Assembly: GCA_030049955.1 (NCBI GenBank)
Contig: JASIJX010000493.1
Coordinates: 1-22,772, forward strand
Direction of reading: 5' to 3'
DNA length: 22,772 bases
From: Acidobacteriaceae bacterium
GTDB taxonomy: Bacteria; Acidobacteriota; Terriglobia; Terriglobales; Acidobacteriaceae
Below are positions 16,414 through 22,764 of this stretch, piece after piece. The position numbers and the translations under genes are program-made. A model generated the notes under the pieces. The model did no database searches and had not been told where the DNA came from. It saw nothing but the letters and a program-made list of their open reading frames with translations. Every line of letters starts with the position of its first letter. The first letter of the stretch is position 1.

Positions 16414-16467
16414 AATTGGCGCGCGTCCGAGAATCTTGCCGTGCAAGAGCGGGAACGCGCGCCAATT
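16414..16467. terminator. Long nested hairpin after the S41 gene
   Basis: AATTGGCGCGCGT (16414-16426) pairs perfectly over 13 bases with ACGCGCGCCAATT (16455-16467). Nested within it, TCTTGC (16434-16439) pairs with GCAAGA (16443-16448) around a 3-base loop. It lies 25 bases beyond the S41 stop on the minus strand. A short T-run follows only on the plus strand (AATTTTA), so it may terminate or stabilise the S41 mRNA end rather than act as a textbook terminator. Confidence 0.6.
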
Positions 16468-16492
16468 TTAGAAAAATGAGAAGCTTCTGGGG

Positions 16493-17719
16493 TTAACTCT
16501 TCGCCTTCAGCACTTCCAGGCCCTTGTCGAGAATCTCATCGCCCTTCTGTGCCGGAGCCTGGAACCCGTCATCGCTGGGCTCGGTTACGGCCACGGTCGG
16601 GTTCACAGCATTGTCCTGGATCTTATTGCCGCTCGGCGTCTCGTATTTGGCAACGGTTAGCAGCAGCGCCGCGCCGTCGGGCAGCTCCATCGTCTTTTGC
16701 ACGGAGCCCTCGCCGAAGGTGCGCTCGCCGACCACATCGCCGCGCTTGGCGTCTTCAATGGCTCCGGCAGCCAGCTCGGCCGCGCCGTAGGTGCCGCGGT
16801 TCACCAGCACAACCACCGGGGCATCAGTCACGCACTTGGCCGCGTCGGCGGTGAAGGTCTGCTCGGAAAACTTCTGGCCTACCAGCATAGCCAGCGTGCC
16901 CTGCTTGATAAACAGGTTGGCCAGCCGCAGGCCCTGTTGTTCGTCACTGCCCGAGGTGTCGCGGAGGTCGAGGAGGATCTTCTCGGTCTTGCCGGCGGCC
17001 TTGATATGCGCGGCCATCTCGTTGATGCGCGCCTCAGTCAGCTCGCCGGGCTTGAGGTAGAGAATGGTCGAGTTTTCATACTCCTGCTCAGCCACGGGCG
17101 GTATGGCGGCCTCCGTGCGGGTCATGGTGAGCTTGTCGGGGTCTGGCTTGAAAGGCCGGACGACAGAAACTTCGACGGTTGAGCCCGGTTTGCCTTCCAG
17201 CATCAGGCGGATGACGGCCAGCGAAAGCTCCCGCGTGGACTGGCTGCCGATGGACTCGATCACGTCGCCGTCGGCGAGGTGGTCCTGGTCGGCAGGCGAC
17301 CCTGGCACCACGTTCACGATGGTGGCGTAGCCGTAGCGCTTGGAGACGGTCACGCCGATCTGTGCATTGCCGCTGGCGGGCCGTTCCTTATAGATCTTGT
17401 ACTCGGTCGGCGTCAGGTAGCTTGAGTCGGCGTCAAGCGACTCAAGCAGCCCGTGCAGGGCGCCATTGGTCACGTCGCCGATGTTCGGCTGGGTAACGTA
17501 ATCGGTCTGGATCTTCTTGAGGACCTCGGCGTAGACGCGCATCTCCTGATACGCGCCATCCTGTTCGCCGCCGGCGTGCACGCCGAACCAGCCAAACTCA
17601 CCGAGAACAAAACCACAGCCCAGGGCGGCGAAGATCGTCACCGAGAGCACGAAGACAAAACGCTGAAAAAATCGAGACACGCACACCACCGTGGAGGGCC
17701 ATCGAGGGCCGCTATCCAT
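16493..17719 (-). CDS. S41 / C-terminal-processing-peptidase homologue lacking catalytic Ser and Lys
   Basis: Shares the CtpA/Prc plan. An N-terminal signal anchor (FVFVLSVTIFAALGCGFVLG) is followed by the region YAEVLKKIQTDYVTQPNIGDVTNGALHGLLESLDADSSYL. A PDZ domain comes next (IGVTVSKRYGYATIVNVVPG, SPADQDHLADGDVIESIG), then the S41 core. At the active site the family's SASASE is here GTYGAAE, and TFGKGSVQ is TFGEGSVQ. Aligning without gaps on E. coli Prc (offset 118), Ser430 falls on Gly312, Lys455 on Glu337, and Asp441 on Asp323. Two of three catalytic residues are therefore absent, so peptidase activity is unlikely by the known mechanism. The frame is intact, 408 residues, so it is not a decayed gene. 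The ATG at 17719 is used; GTG 17680 would put the signal anchor closer to the start and is equally plausible. Confidence 0.88.
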   Translation of the reverse strand: MDSGPRWPSTVVCVSRFFQRFVFVLSVTIFAALGCGFVLGEFGWFGVHAGGEQDGAYQEMRVYAEVLKKIQTDYVTQPNIGDVTNGALHGLLESLDADSSYLTPTEYKIYKERPASGNAQIGVTVSKRYGYATIVNVVPGSPADQDHLADGDVIESIGSQSTRELSLAVIRLMLEGKPGSTVEVSVVRPFKPDPDKLTMTRTEAAIPPVAEQEYENSTILYLKPGELTEARINEMAAHIKAAGKTEKILLDLRDTSGSDEQQGLRLANLFIKQGTLAMLVGQKFSEQTFTADAAKCVTDAPVVVLVNRGTYGAAELAAGAIEDAKRGDVVGERTFGEGSVQKTMELPDGAALLLTVAKYETPSGNKIQDNAVNPTVAVTEPSDDGFQAPAQKGDEILDKGLEVLKAKS

Positions 17720-17798
17720 TAGACGCAATGATAGCTCAACCGGCTTTGGCGGGTTTGAAGAACAGCGGTCAGTTGTCGCTCGCCAGTGAACAGTAGCA

Positions 17799-17857
17799 GT
17801 GCCGCGCCCCTGTTCCTTGCAGTTTTGACAGAAAGGCCGGTAACCCCTCTGCGCTCA
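17799..17857 (+). repeat. Palindromic intergenic element, copy C (degenerate)
   Basis: Shares blocks with copy A in the same order: GTGCC-CG, CCTT, GTTTTG, CAGAAAGG, CGG and finally TGCGCTCA. The stem has decayed to CCTT/AAGG. As in copy A, the terminal CTCA meets the stop codon of the minus-strand gene: its TCA at 17855-17857 is the cupin stop. Confidence 0.55.
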
Positions 17858-18550
17858 GCTCCAAAGGTCTAGCATGGGTCCGGCTACGCCGTAGACCGGG
17901 TCGCTTTTGGGAAACGCCAGGCTGCGCATGCGGCGCTCGGCGTCGGGGCTGGGGGCGGAGCGGCAGATATCCCAATGCTGATCAGGAGGATAAGCGCCCA
18001 CGACCAGGAAGTCGCGGCTGGCCGAGATGCGGCAGTGGCCGGTGCCGATGGGCAACAGCACCACGTCGCCCGACCGGACTGCGACTACCGTCCCCTGTTC
18101 TCCGCCCAGCAGCAGTTCCGCCTCGCCCGCGGCGACGCCCATCACCTCGTGAGCCGTGGAGTGATAGTGGTGAAAGCTGTACACGCCGTTCCGCCACTGC
18201 GGGGGCCAGCCGTTGCGGGCAAACAGCGCCTCAAACTGCGCGGCGGGGTCGGTGCTGTGGAGGCGCAGCGCATTGCGGTAGACGAGTACCGGAAGGCGAG
18301 GATTGTTCGGCATCCAGCCGTAACCGGAAAATCGCAGGATTTCGGGCTCCATCGGCGGTCTGTTGCCCGGACCGGCTGTAGCGGTGACCGCGCTGCCCGC
18401 GGCAATGGGGCTTCCCGCGGGTATGGCACTGCCTGTGGCGATTCCCGCACTCGTTTCAGCGTCCACGCGGGCGTTTGTGGGGCGCATCAACCCCGGAGAG
18501 AATCCAAGACTCGTGGCAATCTGGCTGAAACGGAAACGGGTGAGATCCAT
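17855..18550 (-). CDS. Cupin-domain protein, YjlB-like
   Basis: The product is 231 residues, probably cytoplasmic and metal-binding. The cupin core is YSFHHYHSTAHEVMGVAAGE: HxHx-type histidines and a Glu in motif 1. Motif 2 is SGDVVLLPIGTGHCRI, followed by FLVVGAYPPDQHWDI. This pattern, including HHYHSTxHEV and VVGAYP, is that of the uncharacterised YjlB group. The N-terminus is unusual: a Gly/Ala/Ser/Pro-rich prefix (about residues 25-65) includes three tandem six-residue units (GIATGS, AIPAGS, PIAAGS) from an 18-bp DNA repeat. The start has a strong AGGAGG 6 bases upstream. The enzymatic role is unknown. Upstream, 18551-18800 holds no gene that I can support. Confidence 0.85.
   Translation of the reverse strand: MDLTRFRFSQIATSLGFSPGLMRPTNARVDAETSAGIATGSAIPAGSPIAAGSAVTATAGPGNRPPMEPEILRFSGYGWMPNNPRLPVLVYRNALRLHSTDPAAQFEALFARNGWPPQWRNGVYSFHHYHSTAHEVMGVAAGEAELLLGGEQGTVVAVRSGDVVLLPIGTGHCRISASRDFLVVGAYPPDQHWDICRSAPSPDAERRMRSLAFPKSDPVYGVAGPMLDLWS
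18393..18446. repeat. 18-bp tandem repeat, 3 units, within the cupin gene
   Basis: Units CTGCCCGCGGCAATGGGG (18393-18410), CTTCCCGCGGGTATGGCA (18411-18428) and CTGCCTGTGGCGATTCCC (18429-18446). They are in frame and encode imperfect hexapeptides. Confidence 0.75.
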
Positions 18551-18766
18551 GGCAGTCCTCCTCGAATAGCAACTTGCTCAGCACCAGTTATGAATGTGTA
18601 TGGTCCGCAGATGCCGAGCCCAATTTTGGATTCTTGAGAGTGACCGATGGCCGGAGGGCTATGCGCCGCTCCAATGCCGATTCTGCATAAAGCGGATTCT
18701 CCGCGGGACTGCTTCGTTGCCTCAGCCAGAGGTTTGCGGAGTCGGTCTGATTTAACCAAATGGTGC

Positions 18767-18783
18767 GGACTTTCAGCCCGGAA
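18767..18783 (+). repeat. 17-bp dispersed repeat, copy 1
   Basis: GGACTTTCAGCCCGGAA matches GGGCTTTCAGCCGGGAA at 22224-22240 in 15 of 17 positions. Both are intergenic and close to a gene's 3' end. The match is short, so chance is possible. Confidence 0.4.
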
Positions 18784-18800
18784 GAAAGTTCTTCGCATAC

Positions 18801-19967
18801 TTAGCGTCTGCGAGGACTTTTGCGGGGCCGGGTTCTCGTCCGAAGGAGATGCAGCGCGTAGAGATGAATGAGGACTGCGATGGCCGCGCCCAGGGCGGTG
18901 CACCAGAAGCGGCGCTCGGCCATCAACGGGCTAGGTATCTCGTTGAGAGAGAGCAGGAAGACGATGTAGCCCGTGATGCAGGCGGAGAACAGGCCGTAAT
19001 TCACTGCATTGGTGGCGTAGCTGAGGAAAGCGAAGGCCGCAGTGACGCCGGCCAGGATCTCCGGCTCCGGGACAAGATGCATGATGAGCAGGCTGCCCAC
19101 GTACGCGCCGGCCAGAGTTCCAACCACACGCGCAGCTGCGCGGGAGACGGTTTCATAAAACGCAGGCTTTGCCACGAGCAACGCCGTCATCGGAATCCAG
19201 TAGCCGGACCGGATGCCGAGATGCCGGTAAACCTCCGTCGCCGCAGCTACGGTCACAGCCAGGCGCAACGCATAGAAGAATGCGCGCTTGCGCGAGAGGG
19301 CTGGCAGTGACTTAGGAAAGTGGCGCAACCGGCGCACCAGCTCGCGATGCTGCTCGTTGACGGTTTGGTAGATCGAGGTGGGGATGGCCAGAGCATCGCG
19401 TGGCAGGTTGCGCAGCAGCGAAAGCGCCTCGGTGATGACGATCAGCTGGACAATGCCGCCGGCGGCAAGCAATCCGGCGCGGATCAATGCCGGAACCGGG
19501 CCGTTGGGGAAGGCCGAGGCGACCAGCAGGGCGATAGTCGATTGCTGCGCTACCCACGACACCCCTGTGTTGCGCGCGGTAAGCAAGCCGTACCAAAACC
19601 CCGAAACCGCAGTAGCAAGGACAAGCGAGTAGCTGCTATATCCGGCCACAGTGCCCACCATCGTGCCCACAGCCACGCCCAGCACCGCCGAGAGCATGGG
19701 AATCAGCCGCGAGTCGCTGATGCGCTGATTGGCGCCGAAGCCGACCGTGAAAGCGCCGCCGCCGGCCACCAGTCCTGCGGCGGGATGGCCGGCCAGAACC
19801 CCGGCGAACAGGCAAAGGGCAACGGGGCCCGTGCTTACCAGCGGCAGCTCCAGTTGGAGCAAGGACCATTTGAAGTTGTACAGGTCAGCAAAGAAGTGCG
19901 GCGGAGTGACGGTTCGGCGCCGCGCGGGAACCGGAGCAGGAACCGGGTTAGCGGAGGCGGCCGTCAT
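18801..19967 (-). CDS. FUSC-family membrane protein (putative exporter)
   Basis: The product is 388 residues with two similar halves. Each has several hydrophobic helices (for example GPVALCLFAGVLAGHPAAGL and LAVTVAAATEVYRHLG) separated by a cytoplasmic stretch rich in Arg (RELVRRLRHFPKSLPALSRKRA). The hallmark of the fusaric-acid-resistance-like fold is GYWIPMTALLVAKPAF, followed by RVVGTLAGAYVGSLL. The family includes efflux components for aromatic acids and related compounds; the substrate here is unknown, and no membrane-fusion or outer-membrane partner is adjacent. The ATG at 19967 has no clear Shine-Dalgarno. It is divergent from recQ across 268 bases, which hold no ORF but do hold a palindrome. 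Confidence 0.85.
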   Translation of the reverse strand: MTAASANPVPAPVPARRRTVTPPHFFADLYNFKWSLLQLELPLVSTGPVALCLFAGVLAGHPAAGLVAGGGAFTVGFGANQRISDSRLIPMLSAVLGVAVGTMVGTVAGYSSYSLVLATAVSGFWYGLLTARNTGVSWVAQQSTIALLVASAFPNGPVPALIRAGLLAAGGIVQLIVITEALSLLRNLPRDALAIPTSIYQTVNEQHRELVRRLRHFPKSLPALSRKRAFFYALRLAVTVAAATEVYRHLGIRSGYWIPMTALLVAKPAFYETVSRAAARVVGTLAGAYVGSLLIMHLVPEPEILAGVTAAFAFLSYATNAVNYGLFSACITGYIVFLLSLNEIPSPLMAERRFWCTALGAAIAVLIHLYALHLLRTRTRPRKSPRRR

Positions 19968-20168
19968 TATTCGCCATCACTGCCGTAGGATGCGCGGCTG
20001 TGGCACGCTTAGTCCACACCTGGCGCGGCTGCAGCGGCGCGGTGGCAGCGCAGGCACAGAGGCCCAGGCTATTTTTCTACAGGGGCCTGCTTTGTTCCGT
20101 GTCCCGGCTCTTTCCACTGCGCACGCGATTGCATGCCCAGTCGCGCTCCGATAGCACCTGTCGGGGAA

Positions 20169-20182
20169 GTTCTGTACAGAAC
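20169..20182. promoter_or_regulatory. Perfect 14-bp palindrome upstream of recQ (candidate operator)
   Basis: GTTCTGTACAGAAC reads the same on both strands. It lies 53 bases before the recQ start codon in the divergent FUSC-recQ gap. It contains CTGTACAG and GTTC-N6-GAAC, arrangements reminiscent of dyad operators such as SOS boxes. It matches no LexA box that I know exactly. Confidence 0.5.
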
Positions 20183-20235
20183 AAGCTGGAACGACATAAC
20201 CCGGCATCTCATAGCAAGAACACAGGCGGAGGTTC

Positions 20236-21711
20236 ATGCCCCCGAGGGAAATCAGGCAGGTCAACATAGCAGAGTCAGCCAGACGGCTGTTGAGTTTTTC
20301 ATCGTTGCGGCCGGGGCAGGAGGAAGCCATCAGCTCGCTCCTTGCCGGGCAGGACACGGTGTTTGTCGCCCCCACGGGGTCGGGCAAATCGGCCGTCTAC
20401 CAGATCGCCGGCAGCCTCATGCACGGAGCGACGGTGATCGTCTCGCCGCTGATCGCTCTCCAGAAAGATCAGGCTGAATCGATCGAGGCCAGCAATCTGG
20501 CCGAGCCCGCAGTGGTCAACTCCACGCTCGCTGCCGCCGAGCAGCAGGAACAACTGGACCGGATCGGCGAGGGCAGGGCTGAGTTCATCCTGCTGGCGCC
20601 GGAGCAACTGCACAAGCAAGAGACAATCGATCGGCTGAAAGATGCCGGCGTGGCGCTCTTCGCGGTCGATGAAGCCCACTGCATCAGCCAGTGGGGCCAC
20701 GACTTTCGGCCCGATTATCTCGAGCTGGCGAAGGTCATCGATGCGCTTGGCCATCCGCCAGTGCTGGCCATGACGGCGACCGCGTCGAACGAAGTGCGCA
20801 CGGAGATCATCGAGCGCTTGCGTTTGCGCGACCCGAAAGTCATCGTGCGCGGCTTCGACCGGCCGAATATCTCGCTGCGCGTCGACAGCTTCGGCAAGGA
20901 GAACGAAAAACTGCAGGCCGTGCTGCGGCGCATTGAGTTTGCCGACAAGCCCGGCATCGTGTACGTAGCCACGCACGCGCATGCTGAAACCATCGCAGAA
21001 GAGCTGCGCTCGGTGGGCGTCGAGGCCTTGGCCTATCACGGCGGGATGAAAGCCAAAGACCGCGAAGCAATCCAGAATCGCTTCATGAGCGGCGAGATCC
21101 CGGTGATCGTGTCCACTAACGCCTTTGGCATGGGCGTAGACAAACCCGACATCCGCTTTGTCTACCACGCCGACGTGAGCGAGTCGCTGGATGCCTACTA
21201 CCAGGAGATCGGCCGCGCGGGCCGCGATGGCAAGCCGGCCGAGGCCGTGCTGTTCTACCGCACGCGCGACATCTCCGCGCAGCGCTACAAGACCGGCGCG
21301 GGCAAGGTAGATGCCGAGCAACTCGGGTCGGTGGCCAGCGTTCTCGTCAAGCCCGACGGGCCCCAGACCTCCGAGAGCCTGAGCCGCGAAACCGGCATCC
21401 CGGCCCGCAAGCTCACCAACATCCTGCACAAGTTCGAGGAGGCCGGCGCGGCGCGCAAGCTGGCCAGCGGTCAGATTCGCGCAACGCCCGAGCAGTCCGC
21501 AACGGAGATCACCGAAGCTGCGCTCCGCCAGCAGGAGTTTCTGAAAGAGCTGCGCGGCCGGCGCCTGGAACAGATGCGGGACTACGCCGAGACCCGTGGC
21601 TGCCGGCGCGAATACCTGCTGCGCTACTTTGGCGACGACTACTCCGGCCCATGCGGCAACTGCGACCGGTGCGAAGCGAGCGCGGCTTTGCGCATGCGCC
21701 GCGGAGCCTGA
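20236..21711 (+). CDS. recQ: RecQ-family ATP-dependent DNA helicase (short form, no HRDC)
   Basis: Unwinds DNA 3'-5' during recombination and repair. The product is 491 residues. Helicase motifs occur in order: LRPGQEEAI (motif 0), APTGSGKS (Walker A, K51), SPLIALQKDQ (Ia), DEAHCISQWGHDFRPDY (Walker B and the RecQ aromatic loop, from residue 145), MTATAS (III), YHGGMKAKDRE, STNAFGMGVDKPDIR (V) and QEIGRAGRDG (VI). The RecQ zinc-binding cysteines are in RGCRREYLLRYFGDDYSGPC and GNCDRC. The protein ends soon after, so the winged-helix part is short and the HRDC domain (E. coli RecQ, 609 residues) is absent. GGCGGAGG lies directly before the ATG with only 3 bases between, so a slightly later start is possible. 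Confidence 0.94.
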   Translation: MPPREIRQVNIAESARRLLSFSSLRPGQEEAISSLLAGQDTVFVAPTGSGKSAVYQIAGSLMHGATVIVSPLIALQKDQAESIEASNLAEPAVVNSTLAAAEQQEQLDRIGEGRAEFILLAPEQLHKQETIDRLKDAGVALFAVDEAHCISQWGHDFRPDYLELAKVIDALGHPPVLAMTATASNEVRTEIIERLRLRDPKVIVRGFDRPNISLRVDSFGKENEKLQAVLRRIEFADKPGIVYVATHAHAETIAEELRSVGVEALAYHGGMKAKDREAIQNRFMSGEIPVIVSTNAFGMGVDKPDIRFVYHADVSESLDAYYQEIGRAGRDGKPAEAVLFYRTRDISAQRYKTGAGKVDAEQLGSVASVLVKPDGPQTSESLSRETGIPARKLTNILHKFEEAGAARKLASGQIRATPEQSATEITEAALRQQEFLKELRGRRLEQMRDYAETRGCRREYLLRYFGDDYSGPCGNCDRCEASAALRMRRGA

Positions 21712-21747
21712 GCCAGCCGATTTTATCCGTGTCCGAATTGCCCGTCG

Positions 21748-21790
21748 GCATCCAATCGCCCGCATCCAACGAGCCTCGCATCCAACGAGC
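21748..21790. repeat. Short direct repeat GCATCCAACGAGC between recQ and the next gene
   Basis: GCATCCAACGAGC occurs exactly at 21762-21774 and 21778-21790, with a partial copy (GCATCCAA) at 21748-21755. The last copy ends directly at the ribosome-binding site of the next gene. Confidence 0.75.
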
Positions 21791-21805
21791 AAGGAGGCGT
21801 TCGCA

Positions 21806-22195
21806 ATGACCCTTGCAACCCGAGCACTTGAACAAGTGGAAAAGCGGCTGCCCAAGGTGATCGACGCGCGCGCGCACGGCGTCATCGATTATTGCCACGC
21901 GGGATTCTTTCTCGGCATGGCCTGGTTTCTGCGCAAGCGGGAGCCGCGCGCCTCGTGGGCGGCGCTGGCAACGGGCTCGTTCCTCCTGGCTGAGGCTCTG
22001 TGCACTGACTATCCGCTTGGCGTCGTCAAACAGCTCCCGTTCGAGGTGCACGGCCGCGTGGATGCAGCCTTTGCCGCCTCCTCCATGGCGCTGCCGCGGA
22101 TCCTGCACTTTGAAGGCACGCCCGCCGCGACCATCTTCAAGGGCAACAGCCTGGCCGAGGCCGCCATGGTGGGTATGACGGACTGGAGCAGCTAG
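21806..22195 (+). CDS. Small membrane protein of unknown function
   Basis: The product is 129 residues. The ATG at 21806 is chosen because AAGGAGG lies 8 bases upstream; the open frame extends to 21596 but there overlaps recQ in another frame. The N-terminal MTLATRALEQVEKRLPKVID is amphipathic and charged. After it come HGVIDYCHAGFFLGMAWFL, a membrane helix, and a second helix (WAALATGSFLLAEALC). Next is TDYPLGVVKQLPFEVHGRVD, then two weaker hydrophobic stretches. I recall similar hypothetical proteins in Acidobacteria with HxxIDY, TDYPxGV and FExHGxxD motifs, but know of no function. It follows recQ after 94 bases and could be co-transcribed with it. Confidence 0.8.
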   Translation: MTLATRALEQVEKRLPKVIDARAHGVIDYCHAGFFLGMAWFLRKREPRASWAALATGSFLLAEALCTDYPLGVVKQLPFEVHGRVDAAFAASSMALPRILHFEGTPAATIFKGNSLAEAAMVGMTDWSS

Positions 22196-22223
22196 CGCGC
22201 GCATCTCGAATTGGCTAAGCACG

Positions 22224-22240
22224 GGGCTTTCAGCCGGGAA
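22224..22240 (+). repeat. 17-bp dispersed repeat, copy 2
   Basis: GGGCTTTCAGCCGGGAA; see the copy at 18767-18783. It lies 29 bases after the membrane protein stop. Confidence 0.4.
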
Positions 22241-22285
22241 TTTGGGGCGCAAACGGAGGCTCTGGCCTGCCGGTGAGCCTTCCTG

Positions 22286-22291
22286 TATACT
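22286..22291 (+). promoter_or_regulatory. Candidate -10 box (TATACT) for rpmI-rplT
   Basis: TATACT is followed by an A-rich discriminator; the -35 region (TGGCCT at 22263, 17-base spacer) is poor. It would start a leader of about 85 bases before rpmI containing two hairpins. Confidence 0.5.
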
Positions 22292-22305
22292 GAAAAGAGC
22301 CTGAA

Positions 22306-22366
22306 AAGACAGGGGAAAGCCCTGTCTTGCCGGCAAAATCGCTGATAGCAGACCTCACCTGCTATC
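22306..22366 (+). promoter_or_regulatory. rpmI leader with two perfect hairpins (candidate L20/L35 autoregulatory leader)
   Basis: Hairpin 1: AAGACAGGG (22306-22314) pairs over 9 bases with CCCTGTCTT (22320-22328) around GAAAG. Hairpin 2: GATAGCAG (22344-22351) pairs over 8 bases with CTGCTATC (22359-22366) around ACCTCAC. Hairpin 2 ends 16 bases before the rpmI ATG, and the only purine-rich translation signal (GAGAACGAG) lies in between. Ribosomal protein operons of this type are often controlled by L20 binding the leader; that role here is inference. Confidence 0.55.
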
Positions 22367-22382
22367 GAGAACGAGCAGAACA

Positions 22383-22580
22383 ATGCCCAAGTTGAAAACC
22401 CATTCGGGCGCGGCCAAGCGCTTCAAGAAGACCGGCACCGGCAAGATCAAGCGGGGCCACTCCAAGATGCGCCACATCCTTACGTCGAAGGCCGCGAAGA
22501 CCAAGCGCAGGCTCGGCAAGAGCACCTTGGTCTCCGACGGCGACCACGCGAAGGTCGCGCGCATGATCCCTTACGCCTGA
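22383..22580 (+). CDS. rpmI: Large-subunit ribosomal protein L35 (bL35)
   Basis: The product is 65 residues, full length for bL35. It begins [20 protein letters not shown], the family signature, and continues with the basic [24 protein letters not shown]. It ends with KVARMIPYA. It binds 23S rRNA in the 50S subunit. The ribosome-binding site is weak. In most bacteria rpmI lies between infC and rplT. Here rplT follows, but infC is not directly upstream; its place is taken by the small membrane protein gene and a promoter-like sequence. Confidence 0.97.
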   Translation: MPKLKTHSGAAKRFKKTGTGKIKRGHSKMRHILTSKAAKTKRRLGKSTLVSDGDHAKVARMIPYA

Positions 22581-22764
22581 GCCTTCCGGGCGGGAACGCT
22601 TCGAACGGGTTCCCGGTGACGGAAGCTTACGGGGCCAATGGCGCCCCCGCCGATAGCGCAATGCGTCGCGCGCCGGCGAGAGAACAGGCTTGAACTGAGC
22701 GAGTGAAGAGGCCCCAACCTGCCTCCAGCCGCGTAACCGAGAGCACGCAAAAAGGAGAAATCCC
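22581..22764 (+). promoter_or_regulatory. 184-base structured spacer between rpmI and rplT
   Basis: Longer than the usual rpmI-rplT gap. CGGGAAC (22591-22597) pairs with GTTCCCG (22609-22615). A second small GC-rich hairpin, GGGGC/GCCCC, lies near 22635. AAAGGAG at 22751-22757 is a strong ribosome-binding site for rplT. No ORF is convincing. It could be an L20-binding or attenuation site. Confidence 0.45.

Noticed and set aside
18487..18903. 138-codon minus-strand frame between the cupin and FUSC genes
   Set aside because: Overlaps both neighbours, no ribosome-binding site, Arg/Ser/Pro-rich translation typical of a shadow frame.
22596..22620. TTCGAAC followed by GGTTCCC, suggesting a tRNA T-arm
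   Set aside because: No acceptor stem, anticodon arm or D-arm can be fitted around it; it is part of a simple hairpin in the rpmI-rplT spacer.
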